NCBI RefSeq assembly: GCF_002161675.1
Contig: NZ_NFIH01000027.1
Location: 1-33,789 of the forward strand
DNA length: 33,789 bases
Direction: 5' to 3'
DNA from: Pseudoflavonifractor sp. An44
GTDB taxonomy: Bacteria > Bacillota > Clostridia > Oscillospirales > Oscillospiraceae
Shown: one piece after another, positions 9,101 to 17,019 of the stretch
Numbering within the stretch: the stretch's first letter is position 1
How the letters are laid out: every line of letters begins with the position of its first letter
Notes under the pieces: generated by a model
Database searches by the model: none
The model's input: the letters and a program-made list of their open reading frames with translations, nothing else
Told to the model about the DNA's origin: nothing
Translations under genes and position numbers: made by a program

Positions 9101-9786
9101 CGCCAGCCCTGGTCATCACTCAGGTGCATGTGCAGCTTGTTGATCTTATACTGGGACATGTGGTCGATCTGTCGCTTTACCTCTTCTACCGGGAAAAAAT
9201 GGCGGGACACATCCAAGTGCATACCACGATACCCATAAGTGGGCTCGTCAGAAATGTCCGCACAGGGTGCGGTCCAGGCCACGTCGCTGACCAGCGTGTC
9301 GCTCTCGATTTGGCCGGGGAACATCTGGCGCAGAGACTGCAGGCCGTAATACACGCCGCCTGCGCTCTTGGCGGTGATGGTCACACCGTCTGCGGTGACG
9401 GACAGCTGATAGCCTTCCTCCTCTGTCACAGCCTCACCATCCAGGCGGATGATGATATCTCCGCTCTTGCCTTCCTCACCCTGGACCACAGGCAGGTCAT
9501 AGCCGGTGGACTTGCGGAATTCCGAGGCCACCACTTCGGTAGAGTCTGCCGCCTTCTCATCGGCCTGGGCCAGGACAAAGCGGGTCTCCGGCTTCAGGGT
9601 AAAGTTTCCCTGGGTCTCCTCATACTGCTGGGGCAAAGGAATAATGGTACATCCACCATTCTCCTCTGCTGCCAGGGTCTGTGTACCCTGGGCAGACAGA
9701 GCGGTCGCCCGCAGAGACATGGGTGCCAAGCTCAGCAGCATCGCTCCTGACAACAGCAGAGCTGCCCACCGTTTTTTGTTTCTCAC
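6136..9786 (-). CDS. Sortase-anchored GH20 beta-N-acetylhexosaminidase with two LamG domains
   Basis: A secreted protein of 1216 residues. A signal peptide (about 1-35) is followed by a GH20 N-terminal domain (about 45-170) and a classical GH20 catalytic barrel (about 180-545) with YRGMHLDVSRHFF, HMHLSDDQGWR and the catalytic pair D370-E371 in HVGGDEAH. Two LamG-like jellyrolls follow (about 550-745 and 750-930), both carrying a similar GEWVHL..TLYVNGVE core. Then come three FIVAR-like repeats (from about 945), a TDKPEATDKP linker, VPQTG (1183-1187) and a membrane anchor. It should cleave terminal beta-linked GlcNAc or GalNAc by the substrate-assisted mechanism of the family, at the cell surface. 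The start is GTG, supported by AAAGGAGGAG 6-7 nt upstream. It is the first gene of the presumed operon and divergent from a LysR-type regulator. Confidence 0.9.
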   Translation of the reverse strand: MRNKKRWAALLLSGAMLLSLAPMSLRATALSAQGTQTLAAEENGGCTIIPLPQQYEETQGNFTLKPETRFVLAQADEKAADSTEVVASEFRKSTGYDLPVVQGEEGKSGDIIIRLDGEAVTEEEGYQLSVTADGVTITAKSAGGVYYGLQSLRQMFPGQIESDTLVSDVAWTAPCADISDEPTYGYRGMHLDVSRHFFPVEEVKRQIDHMSQYKINKLHMHLSDDQGWRLEIKNNPDVVDKDGNPVDFSNLTELGASTSCDHNGVRAGYYTQEEFKDIVAYAAERNVEIIPEFDMPAHAWAALVSMPMLNSTEDGKPHANGYDNTKPYQGWDVGWASLECRNENTYIFIDEVFRQISEISPSMYIHVGGDEAHVTAHDDYVYFVNRVTEIAQKYGKTPIGWQNYDAAVEDKENTITQYWNTGDQRALDGVTYIASPADHAYLDMKYDASCPLGLQWAGYAPVDDTYNWDPTDFGSADQFIGVEGALWAETLADPEHIDYMYYPRLPGIAEVAWTPKENRSWDEYKERIAQQKDRLDSLEIGYKEDTLIWEKPVNFRMPLDEGTGTTVKDTTGDFKGTMVGGVTWGEGRYGSGLVFDGSGYVDLKYDDIGGDWTAGMWVKREDSGAPNAALLAGTEGEIKLEQWKNTGKVGLTAYGVDDYTFDYTAPIGEWVHLAFVSNDQGTTLYVNGVETDHMDATINGPVSRIGANYKDGLSDRGYMKGAVDDVQIYDRALSAEEIMDMKEDAFGFENEMIFNFDEGEGTQITDTSGAHSFTLGDGITWTDGKMGSGLDFSGAGRIELGYRDLDKNWTVGLWVNRRESVEHNAVLMSGATGEIKLDQYQNTGKVGVTAYGVEDATFDYSAPMGEWVHLTFVSNDQGTTLYVNGVEQDHIDLAINGPMNRIGGNNSVNLAGGGFLNATIDQLSVFDRSLTADEVKDLVDVDSEPANKTLLEKTIAYAKGLDTTGVTDSAKAAFEKALAEAEAVMADVNATQTEVDAAWDALLEGIWGLGLVQGDKTMLEQLINKADGMIPDEGKYMPDHWQELVDALAAAKDVMADGDAMEEDIQPVAEALLNAILAQRFKADKSILDDLINKAEGINLDGYTAESVATFRTALANAQAVMADNSLSEDDQAVVDEAVAQLTAAMDGLTAGGAPETTDKPEATDKPETSQKPEATQKPENKVPQTGDNSGLMLWLTAGLASLGGAVSVFLKKKRQ
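6202..6951 (-). repeat. Near-identical 750-bp 3' module shared with the first GH20 gene (copy B)
   Basis: Partner of the block at 1087-1836. It is colinear over its whole length and encodes the same three FIVAR-like repeats and linker. Identity drops just before the VPQTG membrane segment on one side and where the LamG domain begins on the other. Confidence 0.85.
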
Positions 9787-9894
9787 GTTGCTCTCCTCCT
9801 TTGACTTCTTTTGAATTTACGATGGCAATGCCGGCTTTTATTTAGGAAAACATGTCATTTCCCTCCACCGGCCACCCCATCGTTTTTCAGTCTA

Positions 9895-9923
9895 AGTATC
9901 TCATGTTCCCCAAAGACTGTAAA
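9895..9923 (-). promoter_or_regulatory. Candidate sigma-A promoter for the GH20 operon
   Basis: On the minus strand TTTACA is followed after 17 nt by GATACT, which has the extended -10 dinucleotide TG one base upstream. It lies roughly 110 nt before the GTG start at 9786. A dyad at 9935-9948 sits just upstream of the -35 box, where an activator could bind. Confidence 0.4.
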
Positions 9924-10089
9924 ACAAAAGTTTTTTGTGCATGAACAACGCCTATTTGTATGGCAAGATTTCTTTGGGTAATTTGACTGGTTTTCCCGGT
10001 CTGCTTTGTACAAATATACATTTTTGTCGTATTTATCCTCCATTTCCACGAATTGTTTTTCATCATGTTGCATAGACACTCTTTTTTTC

Positions 10090-10117
10090 TTGTCAATTTT
10101 TGTGAATATGTTATAAT
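10090..10117 (+). promoter_or_regulatory. Sigma-A promoter of the lysR-type gene
   Basis: TTGTCA at 10090-10095, a 16-nt spacer and a perfect TATAAT at 10112-10117. Transcription would begin near 10124, giving a leader of about 70 nt before the GTG at 10193. Confidence 0.6.
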
Positions 10118-10192
10118 ACAAATGGTCTTTCCAGATATTTGATAGTAAAATCCACCACACATTACTCCCTGTCATATGGAAGGTGACACTCT

Positions 10193-11077
10193 GTGAATGT
10201 AAAAAAACTCTATTATTTTTGTGAAATTTGCAAAGATATGAATCTGACTTATACAGCTAAACGGCTCTACGTCACGCAGCAAAGCCTGAGCTACGTCATC
10301 CGCACGCTGGAACAAGAGCTCAAGTGCACCCTGTTTATTCGCACTGCTTCGGGCGTAGATTTGACCGAGGAAGGTAAATATTTTTACCGCCGGTGCTCTC
10401 ACATCCTCCAGGAGTTGGATGACACCTGTCAGGTGCTCCGCCAGGTATCATCGGAGTTTGCCGGAAATCTGCGCATCTCCTTAGCTCCCTGTTTCTATAA
10501 CATGCTGCTTCATGCGCTCCCAGATTCCTGCGGGTCCTCTCCCGTGGTCTACACCTATTGCAGCGACTACTTCTGTCTGGAGCACCTGCAAAACCACCAG
10601 GCCGATGCCACCCTTCTCCCCTATCTTCCCTCTGAGCCTGGCCTATCCTCCACCCTTCTGGGCTATATCCCCATCTCTGTGATTCTCTCTCTGAATCATC
10701 CGTTGGTGCGGCGCACATCGGTACCAACCTCTGATCTATCTCAAGAGCCGCTGTTTCTCCCCGAGCAGTATCAGCCCATCTATGAGGCTCTGTTTGCCCG
10801 GTACCCCACCCTTCCCACCGCCTTCAGCCGCACCCTCTCTCTGCCCTCCCCCCTTGCCGCCATTCACAAGTGCGCCCAGGGAGACGGCGTAGTGCTCATG
10901 GATGAGCAAGCCCTGTCCAATTGTACCGTTCCCCTCCCAGCCGTCCGTGCCCTTCCTATGTCTGACCCGCTGTTTGTGCCCCTCTACTGTGTCTCTGCGC
11001 AAAAACAACATTCTCCACCCCTCCAATCCTTCATTGACCGTATTCAGCTGGCGCTGAAGGCGTCTCAGTCCGTATAA
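10193..11077 (+). CDS. LysR-family transcriptional regulator
   Basis: A 294-residue protein with an N-terminal winged helix-turn-helix typical of LysR proteins (about residues 1-62). The pattern is LTYTAKRLYVTQQSLSYVI, followed by LEQELKCTLFIR and a GVDLTEEGKYF wing. The remaining 200 or so residues match a LysR effector-binding domain in length, though only weakly in sequence, so the inducer cannot be named. The GTG start at 10193 is supported by GGAAGGTGA 6 nt upstream. Its position, divergent from the GH20 operon across a 400-bp regulatory region, makes that operon its most likely target, and many LysR genes also repress themselves. It ends before a strong terminator, so it is separate from the cas operon downstream. 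Confidence 0.88.
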   Translation: MNVKKLYYFCEICKDMNLTYTAKRLYVTQQSLSYVIRTLEQELKCTLFIRTASGVDLTEEGKYFYRRCSHILQELDDTCQVLRQVSSEFAGNLRISLAPCFYNMLLHALPDSCGSSPVVYTYCSDYFCLEHLQNHQADATLLPYLPSEPGLSSTLLGYIPISVILSLNHPLVRRTSVPTSDLSQEPLFLPEQYQPIYEALFARYPTLPTAFSRTLSLPSPLAAIHKCAQGDGVVLMDEQALSNCTVPLPAVRALPMSDPLFVPLYCVSAQKQHSPPLQSFIDRIQLALKASQSV

Positions 11078-11105
11078 CTCGGGATATCTTAATAAGCCCA
11101 GACAA

Positions 11106-11142
11106 CCGCTGTTTGCATGGAAGAATGCAGACAGCGGTTTTT
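11106..11142 (+). terminator. Intrinsic terminator after lysR
   Basis: A 13-bp stem (CCGCTGTTTGCAT pairing with ATGCAGACAGCGG, one G-U pair) with loop GGAAGA is followed by TTTTT. It isolates the regulator from the cas operon. Confidence 0.9.
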
Positions 11143-11167
11143 CCATAACACACACTGTTTTATCATC

Positions 11168-11195
11168 TTGCCTTTTTCCAATATTTTGGTATAAT
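11168..11195 (+). promoter_or_regulatory. Sigma-A promoter of the cas operon
   Basis: TTGCCT at 11168-11173, a 16-nt spacer and a perfect TATAAT at 11190-11195. The cas3 start codon is about 43 nt after the -10 box. It is the only convincing promoter before cas3 and follows directly on the lysR terminator, so the seven cas genes probably form a single transcript. Confidence 0.6.
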
Positions 11196-11237
11196 GTGTA
11201 GTATATACAGTTTTTTCTTCATATCGGAGCTGATGTT

Positions 11238-13667
11238 ATGCATATTCACCCTGCCCATATTCGTATTGAGCACATGGACAACTCGTCCATAGAGCACATA
11301 CAACCCGCCTGGCGTCACTGTCGAAATACTGCCAGATTTGCCTCATGGGCACTTTCACCCATTTCCTTATCTGATACTGCCTATTTGTCCGGACTTCTTC
11401 ATGATTGCGGAAAATTTACCTGCGCTTTTGAATCGTACCTAAGAAAAGCCGCACACGGTGAAAAGGTCATCCGAGGCTCTGTAAACCACACGTTTGTAGG
11501 GGTGCGATATCTGCTCAGAAACCACCACTCGCCCCAAATTACCACCTCTGACATCGTCAGTGAGTTGCTGGCCTATGCCGTAGGCGCACATCATGGCCTC
11601 TTTGACTTGGCAAGAGGCCATGACACCTCCGGCTTTGCACACCGTCTGCAAGCTTCTCCTGATTTGCTCTACGAACAGGAGGCTCTCAATAACTTTTGGA
11701 TGGAATGCAGCACGCCCGAGGAAATCCAACAGCTTTTTCTCCGCAGTACGGATGAATTGGCCGCCACATTTCAAACTCTGATGTCACTATCCCAATCCCA
11801 AGAGGAGCATGTTCCGTTTTACATGGGACTGCTATCCAGACTTATCCTATCCGCTGTCATTCAGGGAGATCGCAGGGATACGGCGGAATTCATGACACAA
11901 ACCTCCCAACCGTTTTTTTCACAATGTGGAAACACAAACTTGGACACCTGGTCCGCTTCCCTCGCCTATATGGAGCAGAAATTGGGGGAATTCCCCCAAG
12001 AGTCCCCAATCCAACTGGCGAGAAATCGTATTTCAGAACTTTGTCTCCACATGGGCACATCGGACCGTGGACTGTATTCACTGAATGTGCCCACTGGTTC
12101 AGGGAAAACCCTATCCTCCCTTCGCTTTGCCCTGGCCCACAGCAAGCACCAAAACATGCAGCGAATTTTCTTCATCATGCCACTTCTCTCCATTATAGAA
12201 CAAAATAGTGATGTCATCCGGGAGTTTGTTGGCAACCCTTCTCTCGTCTTAGAGCATCATTCCAACGTCGTTGCGCCACAGGACGATGATGATAGCTTAC
12301 ACACCCAGGAGCTTCTTACAGAAGATTGGAGTGCGCCCATCGTCATTACCACTTTAGTCCAATTTTTAGAGACACTCTTTTCCGGCAGAACCACTTCCAT
12401 CCGACGCTTTCACGCTCTTTGTGACAGTGTGATTGTCATAGACGAGGTGCAGAGTGTCCCTGGACATATGCTCACCTTGTTCAATTTGGCACTTAACTTT
12501 TTAACAACGGTGTGCAAGGCAACGGTGGTGCTGTGCTCTGCAACACAACCTACCTTCGAGAAGACCATTCATCCGTTGTACCGCTCTCCCACCCCCATTG
12601 TCCCCTACGACAAGAGTTTATGGGCCGTCTTTGAGCGTACCACCATCCAGTATGCAGGCTCCATGACATGTGCCGAAATATCCGAGTTTCTCTTACAGCT
12701 TTTGCCCCAACACCGTAGTGTTCTCATCATTTGCAACAAAAAAAGTACCGCTGCCCAGCTCTATGCTTCTGTTTCATCTGACAGCTTTGCCAGCTGTTAT
12801 CACCTTTCCGCTTCCATGTGCATGGCTCATCGCCGCTCTACATTGGAACAGATGAATGCCGCACTTCGCGACCCACAAAAGCTGGTAATCTGTATCTCCA
12901 CCCAAGTCATAGAAGCTGGGGTTGACATCTCCTTTGGCTGCGTTGTCCGTCTTACGGCCGGAATGGACAGCATTATCCAGGCTGCAGGCCGATGCAACAG
13001 AAACAAGGAATCCACCCAGCCAGCTCCCGTATATATCGTTGGCTGTGTAGACGAGCACCTCACACACCTGCGGGAAATTCAAGCAGCGCAACATGCCACC
13101 GAATGTCTCTTGGCTGCCTTTGAAAAAGACCCCCAGGCGTTCCACCACAGTCTGACCTCTGACGAGTCGATTTCTTACTACTACCACCAACTATATCGAA
13201 GTATGCCAGATGAATACCAGGATTTCAAACTTCCAACCATGAGGACCAGCATTTATTCCTTGCTATCCAATAACAAAGATTTGGTGTCCGATGAAAGCTG
13301 TCAGTTTTTTATGCAGCAGGGATTCCAGACTGCCGGAGCCCAGTTCTCCGTATTTGACACTCAAACCGTGGATGTCTTGGTTCCCTATGGGGAAGGTTCC
13401 TCTATTATCGCTGATTTTTGCTCCGAACAAGCCATGTACGACATATCCTTCCAGCTATCCCTTGTCCAAAGAGCCAAGCCATACACCATATCCCTGCTGC
13501 AATACCAAAGGCAACAATTAGAACAAAGCGGAGCTCTGACCCCCATCTGCCATGGAACCATGCTGGCATTGAACGAGGCATATTACCATGAGCATATCGG
13601 ACTGGTCATGAACCCCACAAACGAAAACTCACTGGAGGTGACCGCATGCGACATCCTAATATTGTAG
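11238..13667 (+). CDS. cas3: Cas3 helicase-nuclease, type I-C
   Basis: An 809-residue fused HD nuclease and SF2 helicase, the enzyme that Cascade recruits to nick and unwind target DNA. The HD domain shows H27, the metal-binding H55-D56 in GLLHDCGK, and the HH pair at 118-119 in YAVGAHHGLFD. The helicase shows Walker A PTGSGKT near residue 285-291 and motif II DEVQ at 402-405 (VIDEVQSVPGH). CSATQPT and the motif VI region QAAGRCNRN follow. Length and order are normal for I-C. The ATG at 11238 has GGAG 9 nt upstream. The gene overlaps cas5c by 22 bp, indicating translational coupling. No frameshift or missing catalytic residue is seen, so the interference module appears intact. Confidence 0.95.
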   Translation: MHIHPAHIRIEHMDNSSIEHIQPAWRHCRNTARFASWALSPISLSDTAYLSGLLHDCGKFTCAFESYLRKAAHGEKVIRGSVNHTFVGVRYLLRNHHSPQITTSDIVSELLAYAVGAHHGLFDLARGHDTSGFAHRLQASPDLLYEQEALNNFWMECSTPEEIQQLFLRSTDELAATFQTLMSLSQSQEEHVPFYMGLLSRLILSAVIQGDRRDTAEFMTQTSQPFFSQCGNTNLDTWSASLAYMEQKLGEFPQESPIQLARNRISELCLHMGTSDRGLYSLNVPTGSGKTLSSLRFALAHSKHQNMQRIFFIMPLLSIIEQNSDVIREFVGNPSLVLEHHSNVVAPQDDDDSLHTQELLTEDWSAPIVITTLVQFLETLFSGRTTSIRRFHALCDSVIVIDEVQSVPGHMLTLFNLALNFLTTVCKATVVLCSATQPTFEKTIHPLYRSPTPIVPYDKSLWAVFERTTIQYAGSMTCAEISEFLLQLLPQHRSVLIICNKKSTAAQLYASVSSDSFASCYHLSASMCMAHRRSTLEQMNAALRDPQKLVICISTQVIEAGVDISFGCVVRLTAGMDSIIQAAGRCNRNKESTQPAPVYIVGCVDEHLTHLREIQAAQHATECLLAAFEKDPQAFHHSLTSDESISYYYHQLYRSMPDEYQDFKLPTMRTSIYSLLSNNKDLVSDESCQFFMQQGFQTAGAQFSVFDTQTVDVLVPYGEGSSIIADFCSEQAMYDISFQLSLVQRAKPYTISLLQYQRQQLEQSGALTPICHGTMLALNEAYYHEHIGLVMNPTNENSLEVTACDILIL

Positions 13668-14374
13668 AATTTGAGGTTTGGGGAGATTACGGACTCTTTG
13701 CAGAGCCTATCCTCCGGGTAGGCGGAGAAAAATGTACTTATCAGGTTCCAACCTACGAGACACTCAAGGGCATCCTGTCCTCAGTGTACTGGAAACCCAC
13801 TTTTATTTGGTATATTGACGCTGTCCGAGTCATGAATCAAATTCAGACAGAGGTCAAAGGAATTCGTCCCATCCACTACAACGATAGCAGAAACGACCTC
13901 TCCTACTACACCTATCTTAAAAACTGTCGGTATCAGGTTCGTGCTCACTTTGAATGGAACGAAAATCGGCCGGAATTAGCCAAAGACCGCAACGAAAACA
14001 AACACCACGAGATTGCAAAGCGTATGATTACAAAAGGCGGACGGCGGGATATTTTTTTGGGAACACGGGAGTGCCAGGGGTATGTGGCGCCTTGTGTATT
14101 CGGCGAAGGCGAAGGGTTCTACGACAGCCTCGCAGAACTGAGCTTTGGATTGATGTATCACGGCATCACCTACGCCGACGAGGCTTACTCCACACAAACT
14201 CAGGCAGCCATGACCGCTCACTTTTGGTACCCAGTGATGAAAAACGGAGTCATTTCCTTTTTGCGTCCCGAAAGCTGTCCGCTGCATAAACGACTGGGTG
14301 ATATGCGCATGAAAGTGTTCGGTGCAGATACAGGAAATTTTTCAGGCTTACGTGAATTTGGGGAGGTGACATAA
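13646..14374 (+). CDS. cas5c: Cas5c (Cas5d), crRNA-processing endoribonuclease
   Basis: A 242-residue Cas5 of the I-C branch, which replaces Cas6 as the enzyme that cuts repeat RNA. The family start VEFEVWGDYGLFAEP is followed by PTYETLKGIL containing Y37. The motif NENKHHEIAKRM contains K119-H120. These align by position with the catalytic Tyr, Lys and His described for the Bacillus halodurans enzyme. It should cut just 3' of the 8-bp repeat stem, leaving an 11-nt 5' handle on each crRNA, and it remains in Cascade as the handle-binding subunit. The start lies inside the end of cas3, with GGAGGTGA 5 nt upstream. The stop codon abuts the GTG of cas8c. Confidence 0.95.
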   Translation: MRHPNIVEFEVWGDYGLFAEPILRVGGEKCTYQVPTYETLKGILSSVYWKPTFIWYIDAVRVMNQIQTEVKGIRPIHYNDSRNDLSYYTYLKNCRYQVRAHFEWNENRPELAKDRNENKHHEIAKRMITKGGRRDIFLGTRECQGYVAPCVFGEGEGFYDSLAELSFGLMYHGITYADEAYSTQTQAAMTAHFWYPVMKNGVISFLRPESCPLHKRLGDMRMKVFGADTGNFSGLREFGEVT

Positions 14375-16177
14375 GTGGGATTATTCCAAAAAGCAGTGGA
14401 AACCTATGATTCTTTTATCCAACAGGCGGGACATATCACCGAAGGAGAGGAACCTTTAGCACCATGTTTTCACACGCTAACCCGAGCAGATTTAGACATT
14501 ACAGTTGGCTCAGATGGTGCATTCATATCTGCTTCTGCCGTAGATAAAACTGAATCAAAAATTATCATTCCGGTCACGGAGGAATCCGCCAGACGCACCT
14601 CACATCCCTGTGCACACCCTCTCAGCGACCAACTGAAGTATCTGGCCTCCTATGATAAAAAACGCCACGAAGACTACCTAAAGCAATTGACAGACTGGAG
14701 CAATTCCCCCTATACACACCCGAAACTCGCCCCAATTCTGCGTTATATTCAAGGGGATACCATTTTAACCGATCTTCTCCGCGCCAATCTCATTAAGATA
14801 AATGAGCATAGTCTCCCTGTAAAGGACGACCTGCTGGTGCGCTGGCGGGTCATTGGTCTGGGCAAAGATTTGGACGGCCCTTGTTGGACAGACAGAAGTT
14901 TGTTCGAAGCTTTTCGGAAATATATCGTCCACTGCAAAATGACTGCCTGTCCCGTTCTCTGTATGATAGAGGGCACTCTGTCTACTCCCGCTGAAAAGCA
15001 TCCCAAGGGCGTTGTCCCCTTCCACGGAAATGCCAAGCTGATTTCCGATAATGACAAAGACAATTTCACCTTTCGAGGCCGCTTTGTGACCTCTCAGCAG
15101 GCAGCTACAGTCGGCTACGAGGCATCACAAAAAGCCCACAACGCCCTTCGCTGGCTTGTGGCAAACCAAAAAGTTTCATTTGGTGGAAGGACTTTTTTAT
15201 GTTGGTGTCCCCAGGGTATGGTGATTCCCAAACCCCACAATCCTCTGATGCCGCAACATCAGCAATCACAATCGGTAAAACCGTCAGACTATCAGCGGCT
15301 TCTACAGGAGGCTTTAGAGGGCTGGGAGAATTCCCTGCACGCAATCCACCCTCAGGCTGTGATTGCAGTCTTTGATGCAGCAACTTCTGGCCGTCTCTCT
15401 TTGACATACTACAATGAACTGCAGGCTTTTGACTTTGTCAATCGCCTCTACCAGTGGGACCGCATCTGCTGTTGGACCTTTCAGAACATCGGTGTGAACT
15501 CCCCATCTCTATGGCAAATTATAAATTGCGCCTTTGGCACCGAGCGAAGTGCTGGAAACGCACCCCAATTAGAAACCGACGACAGGGTGTTGCGCCAGCA
15601 AATGCAGCGCCTGTTGGCCTGCCGCATTGAGCAGGCACACATCCCCTCAGATGTGGTTCAGCTTCTTGTGCAGAGAGCTTCGACCCCTCAGTCGTACACG
15701 CCAAAAACCAGAGAGAAAATCTTATTCACCGCTTGTGCCGTAATTCGCAAATTTCACTATGACAGGACAAAGGAGGAATGGGGCATGGCACTAGAGCCTC
15801 AAAAAAAGGACCGGAGCTACCAATATGGACGCCTATTGGCTGTGTTGGAGAAAGCCGAACGGGATACATATCGAGACAATGAAGAGCGTGAGCCCAATGC
15901 AATCCGAATGCAGTCGGTCTTTTCCCAGCGCCCTCAGCGCACAGCTCGTACCATATGGGAACAGGTGAAAAAAGCATACTACCCTCGCCTGAAGCCAGCT
16001 TCCCGTGCTTTCTATGAAAAGCTACTATGTGAAATTCTGGACATCATCTCAGAGTTTCCCGATGAGCAACAAAATCGCCCTCTGTCCGACAGTTACCTCC
16101 TGGGGTATTATCTCCAGAGAAACAGCTTGTATGCCAAGCGAGAGAACCACACAGAGAACAATAAGGAGGAATCATAA
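14375..16177 (+). CDS. cas8c: Cas8c (Csd1), Cascade large subunit
   Basis: A 600-residue large subunit of type I-C Cascade, responsible for PAM recognition and target-strand contacts. Identification rests on the N-terminal MGLFQKAVETYDSF pattern, the length (family about 570-620), FGGRTFLCWCPQG and AVIAVFDAATSGRLS in the middle, and the position between cas5c and cas7c. The start is the GTG immediately after the cas5c stop, with AGGTGA 5 nt before it. The final 130 codons also form a second protein, Cas11c, from an internal start at 15785 (listed separately). Fast divergence of Cas8 means few residues can be called catalytic or invariant by eye. Confidence 0.93.
   Translation: MGLFQKAVETYDSFIQQAGHITEGEEPLAPCFHTLTRADLDITVGSDGAFISASAVDKTESKIIIPVTEESARRTSHPCAHPLSDQLKYLASYDKKRHEDYLKQLTDWSNSPYTHPKLAPILRYIQGDTILTDLLRANLIKINEHSLPVKDDLLVRWRVIGLGKDLDGPCWTDRSLFEAFRKYIVHCKMTACPVLCMIEGTLSTPAEKHPKGVVPFHGNAKLISDNDKDNFTFRGRFVTSQQAATVGYEASQKAHNALRWLVANQKVSFGGRTFLCWCPQGMVIPKPHNPLMPQHQQSQSVKPSDYQRLLQEALEGWENSLHAIHPQAVIAVFDAATSGRLSLTYYNELQAFDFVNRLYQWDRICCWTFQNIGVNSPSLWQIINCAFGTERSAGNAPQLETDDRVLRQQMQRLLACRIEQAHIPSDVVQLLVQRASTPQSYTPKTREKILFTACAVIRKFHYDRTKEEWGMALEPQKKDRSYQYGRLLAVLEKAERDTYRDNEEREPNAIRMQSVFSQRPQRTARTIWEQVKKAYYPRLKPASRAFYEKLLCEILDIISEFPDEQQNRPLSDSYLLGYYLQRNSLYAKRENHTENNKEES
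15785..16177 (+). CDS. cas11c: Cas11c small subunit from an internal in-frame start within cas8c
   Basis: Type I-C Cascade is known to need a small subunit translated from an internal site in the 3' part of cas8c. Here the in-frame ATG at codon 471 of cas8c (after EEWG) is preceded by AAAGGAGG at 15769-15776 with an 8-nt spacing, one of the strongest Shine-Dalgarno matches in the operon. Translation gives 130 residues, starting MALEPQKKDRSYQYGRLLAV. The product is mostly helical and charged, the expected size and character of Cas11c. It shares its stop codon with cas8c. Gene finders normally miss it because it lies wholly within cas8c in the same frame. Confidence 0.78.
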   Translation: MALEPQKKDRSYQYGRLLAVLEKAERDTYRDNEEREPNAIRMQSVFSQRPQRTARTIWEQVKKAYYPRLKPASRAFYEKLLCEILDIISEFPDEQQNRPLSDSYLLGYYLQRNSLYAKRENHTENNKEES

Positions 16178-16179
16178 TC

Positions 16180-17019
16180 ATGGGTGTATTGCAGAATAAA
16201 ATTGATTTCGTGGCGCTGGTATCCGCTCACATGGCCAATGTCAACGGCGACCCGCTCAACGGGAATCGTCCCAGAACGGACTATAACGGGTTTGGTGAGA
16301 TGTCTGATGTGTGCATCAAGCGCAAAATCCGCAACCGGATGCAGGACTTAGGTCATTCCATCTTTGTGAAATCCGAGGACCGCTGTGACGACGGATTTAG
16401 CAGCTTGAAGGAACGTGCAGCTGCCCAAATGGGCAAAGAGAAGGACAAAGACATCTATGCACAAAAAGCCTGTGAGACTTGGCTAGACGTCCGCACATTT
16501 GGACAGGTGTTTGCATTCAAAGGAAATAACGAAGTGTCCTTGGGTATCCGTGGTCCAGTTTCCATTCACCAGGCTGTCAGTGTCTCTCCTGTGGAGATAC
16601 AGTCCATGCAAATTACGAAAAGTGTAAACGGAGACTCCAGTGAAAAGCGGTCATCTGACACCATGGGCTCCAAGCATTTTGTGAGATTCGGCTTGTACAT
16701 TGTCAAAGGCTCCATCAATGTCCAACTTGCTGAGAAAACCGGATTTACAGAGGAGGATGCACAGGTCATCAAAGAATGTCTGCGTACGCTTTTCGTCAAC
16801 GATGCCTCTTCTGCCCGCCCAGACGGCTCAATGGAAATCGTCAAGCTGTTTTGGTTCCAGCATAATTGCAAAGACGGGCAATACTCTTCTGCCACAGTAC
16901 ATCGTTCCGTACACGTTGCTTTGAAGGAGGAGAGCATCCTCCCAGAAAGTGTGGACGATTATACCATTGAATTGGAACCTTTGGATGGTCTCGTCCCTGA
17001 AATTATGGTAGGGTTATGA
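16180..17019 (+). CDS. cas7c: Cas7c (Csd2), Cascade backbone
   Basis: A 279-residue backbone protein that polymerises along the crRNA spacer. The I-C Cas7 signature is clear near the N-terminus: SAHMANVNGDPLNGNRPRTD, then MSDVCIKRKIRNRMQD. Further on are TFGQVFAFKG and IRGPVSIHQAVSVSPVE, and TMGSKHFVRFGLYIVKG. The length is typical. The ATG at 16180 has AAGGAGGA about 8 nt upstream. The start codon follows the cas8c stop by two bases, and the stop overlaps the cas4 start (ATGA), consistent with coupled translation. Confidence 0.95.
   Translation: MGVLQNKIDFVALVSAHMANVNGDPLNGNRPRTDYNGFGEMSDVCIKRKIRNRMQDLGHSIFVKSEDRCDDGFSSLKERAAAQMGKEKDKDIYAQKACETWLDVRTFGQVFAFKGNNEVSLGIRGPVSIHQAVSVSPVEIQSMQITKSVNGDSSEKRSSDTMGSKHFVRFGLYIVKGSINVQLAEKTGFTEEDAQVIKECLRTLFVNDASSARPDGSMEIVKLFWFQHNCKDGQYSSATVHRSVHVALKEESILPESVDDYTIELEPLDGLVPEIMVGL

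Larger units (their letters stand above)
9787..10192. other. Divergent regulatory region between GH20 operon and lysR
   Basis: About 400 bp, markedly more AT-rich than its neighbours, with no credible gene; the minus-strand open frames here lack a ribosome binding site and have unlike codon use. It contains a promoter in each direction (listed separately). It also holds two short dyads: TTGT-N6-ACAA at 9935-9948, just upstream of the GH20 promoter, and the perfect palindrome TTTGTACAAA at 10005-10014. These are possible sites for the LysR-type protein, which typically binds such dyads between divergent genes. Confidence 0.5.

Noticed and set aside
9855-10175. Minus-strand open frames in the lysR-GH20 gap
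   Set aside because: They have no Shine-Dalgarno, unlike codon use and an AT-rich promoter region, and they overlap the lysR promoter.
11078-11237. Search for a CRISPR-repeat-like antitoxin or regulatory RNA next to the cas promoter
   Set aside because: No degenerate copy of the repeat handle TGGATTGAAAT is present; the region holds only the lysR terminator and the cas promoter.
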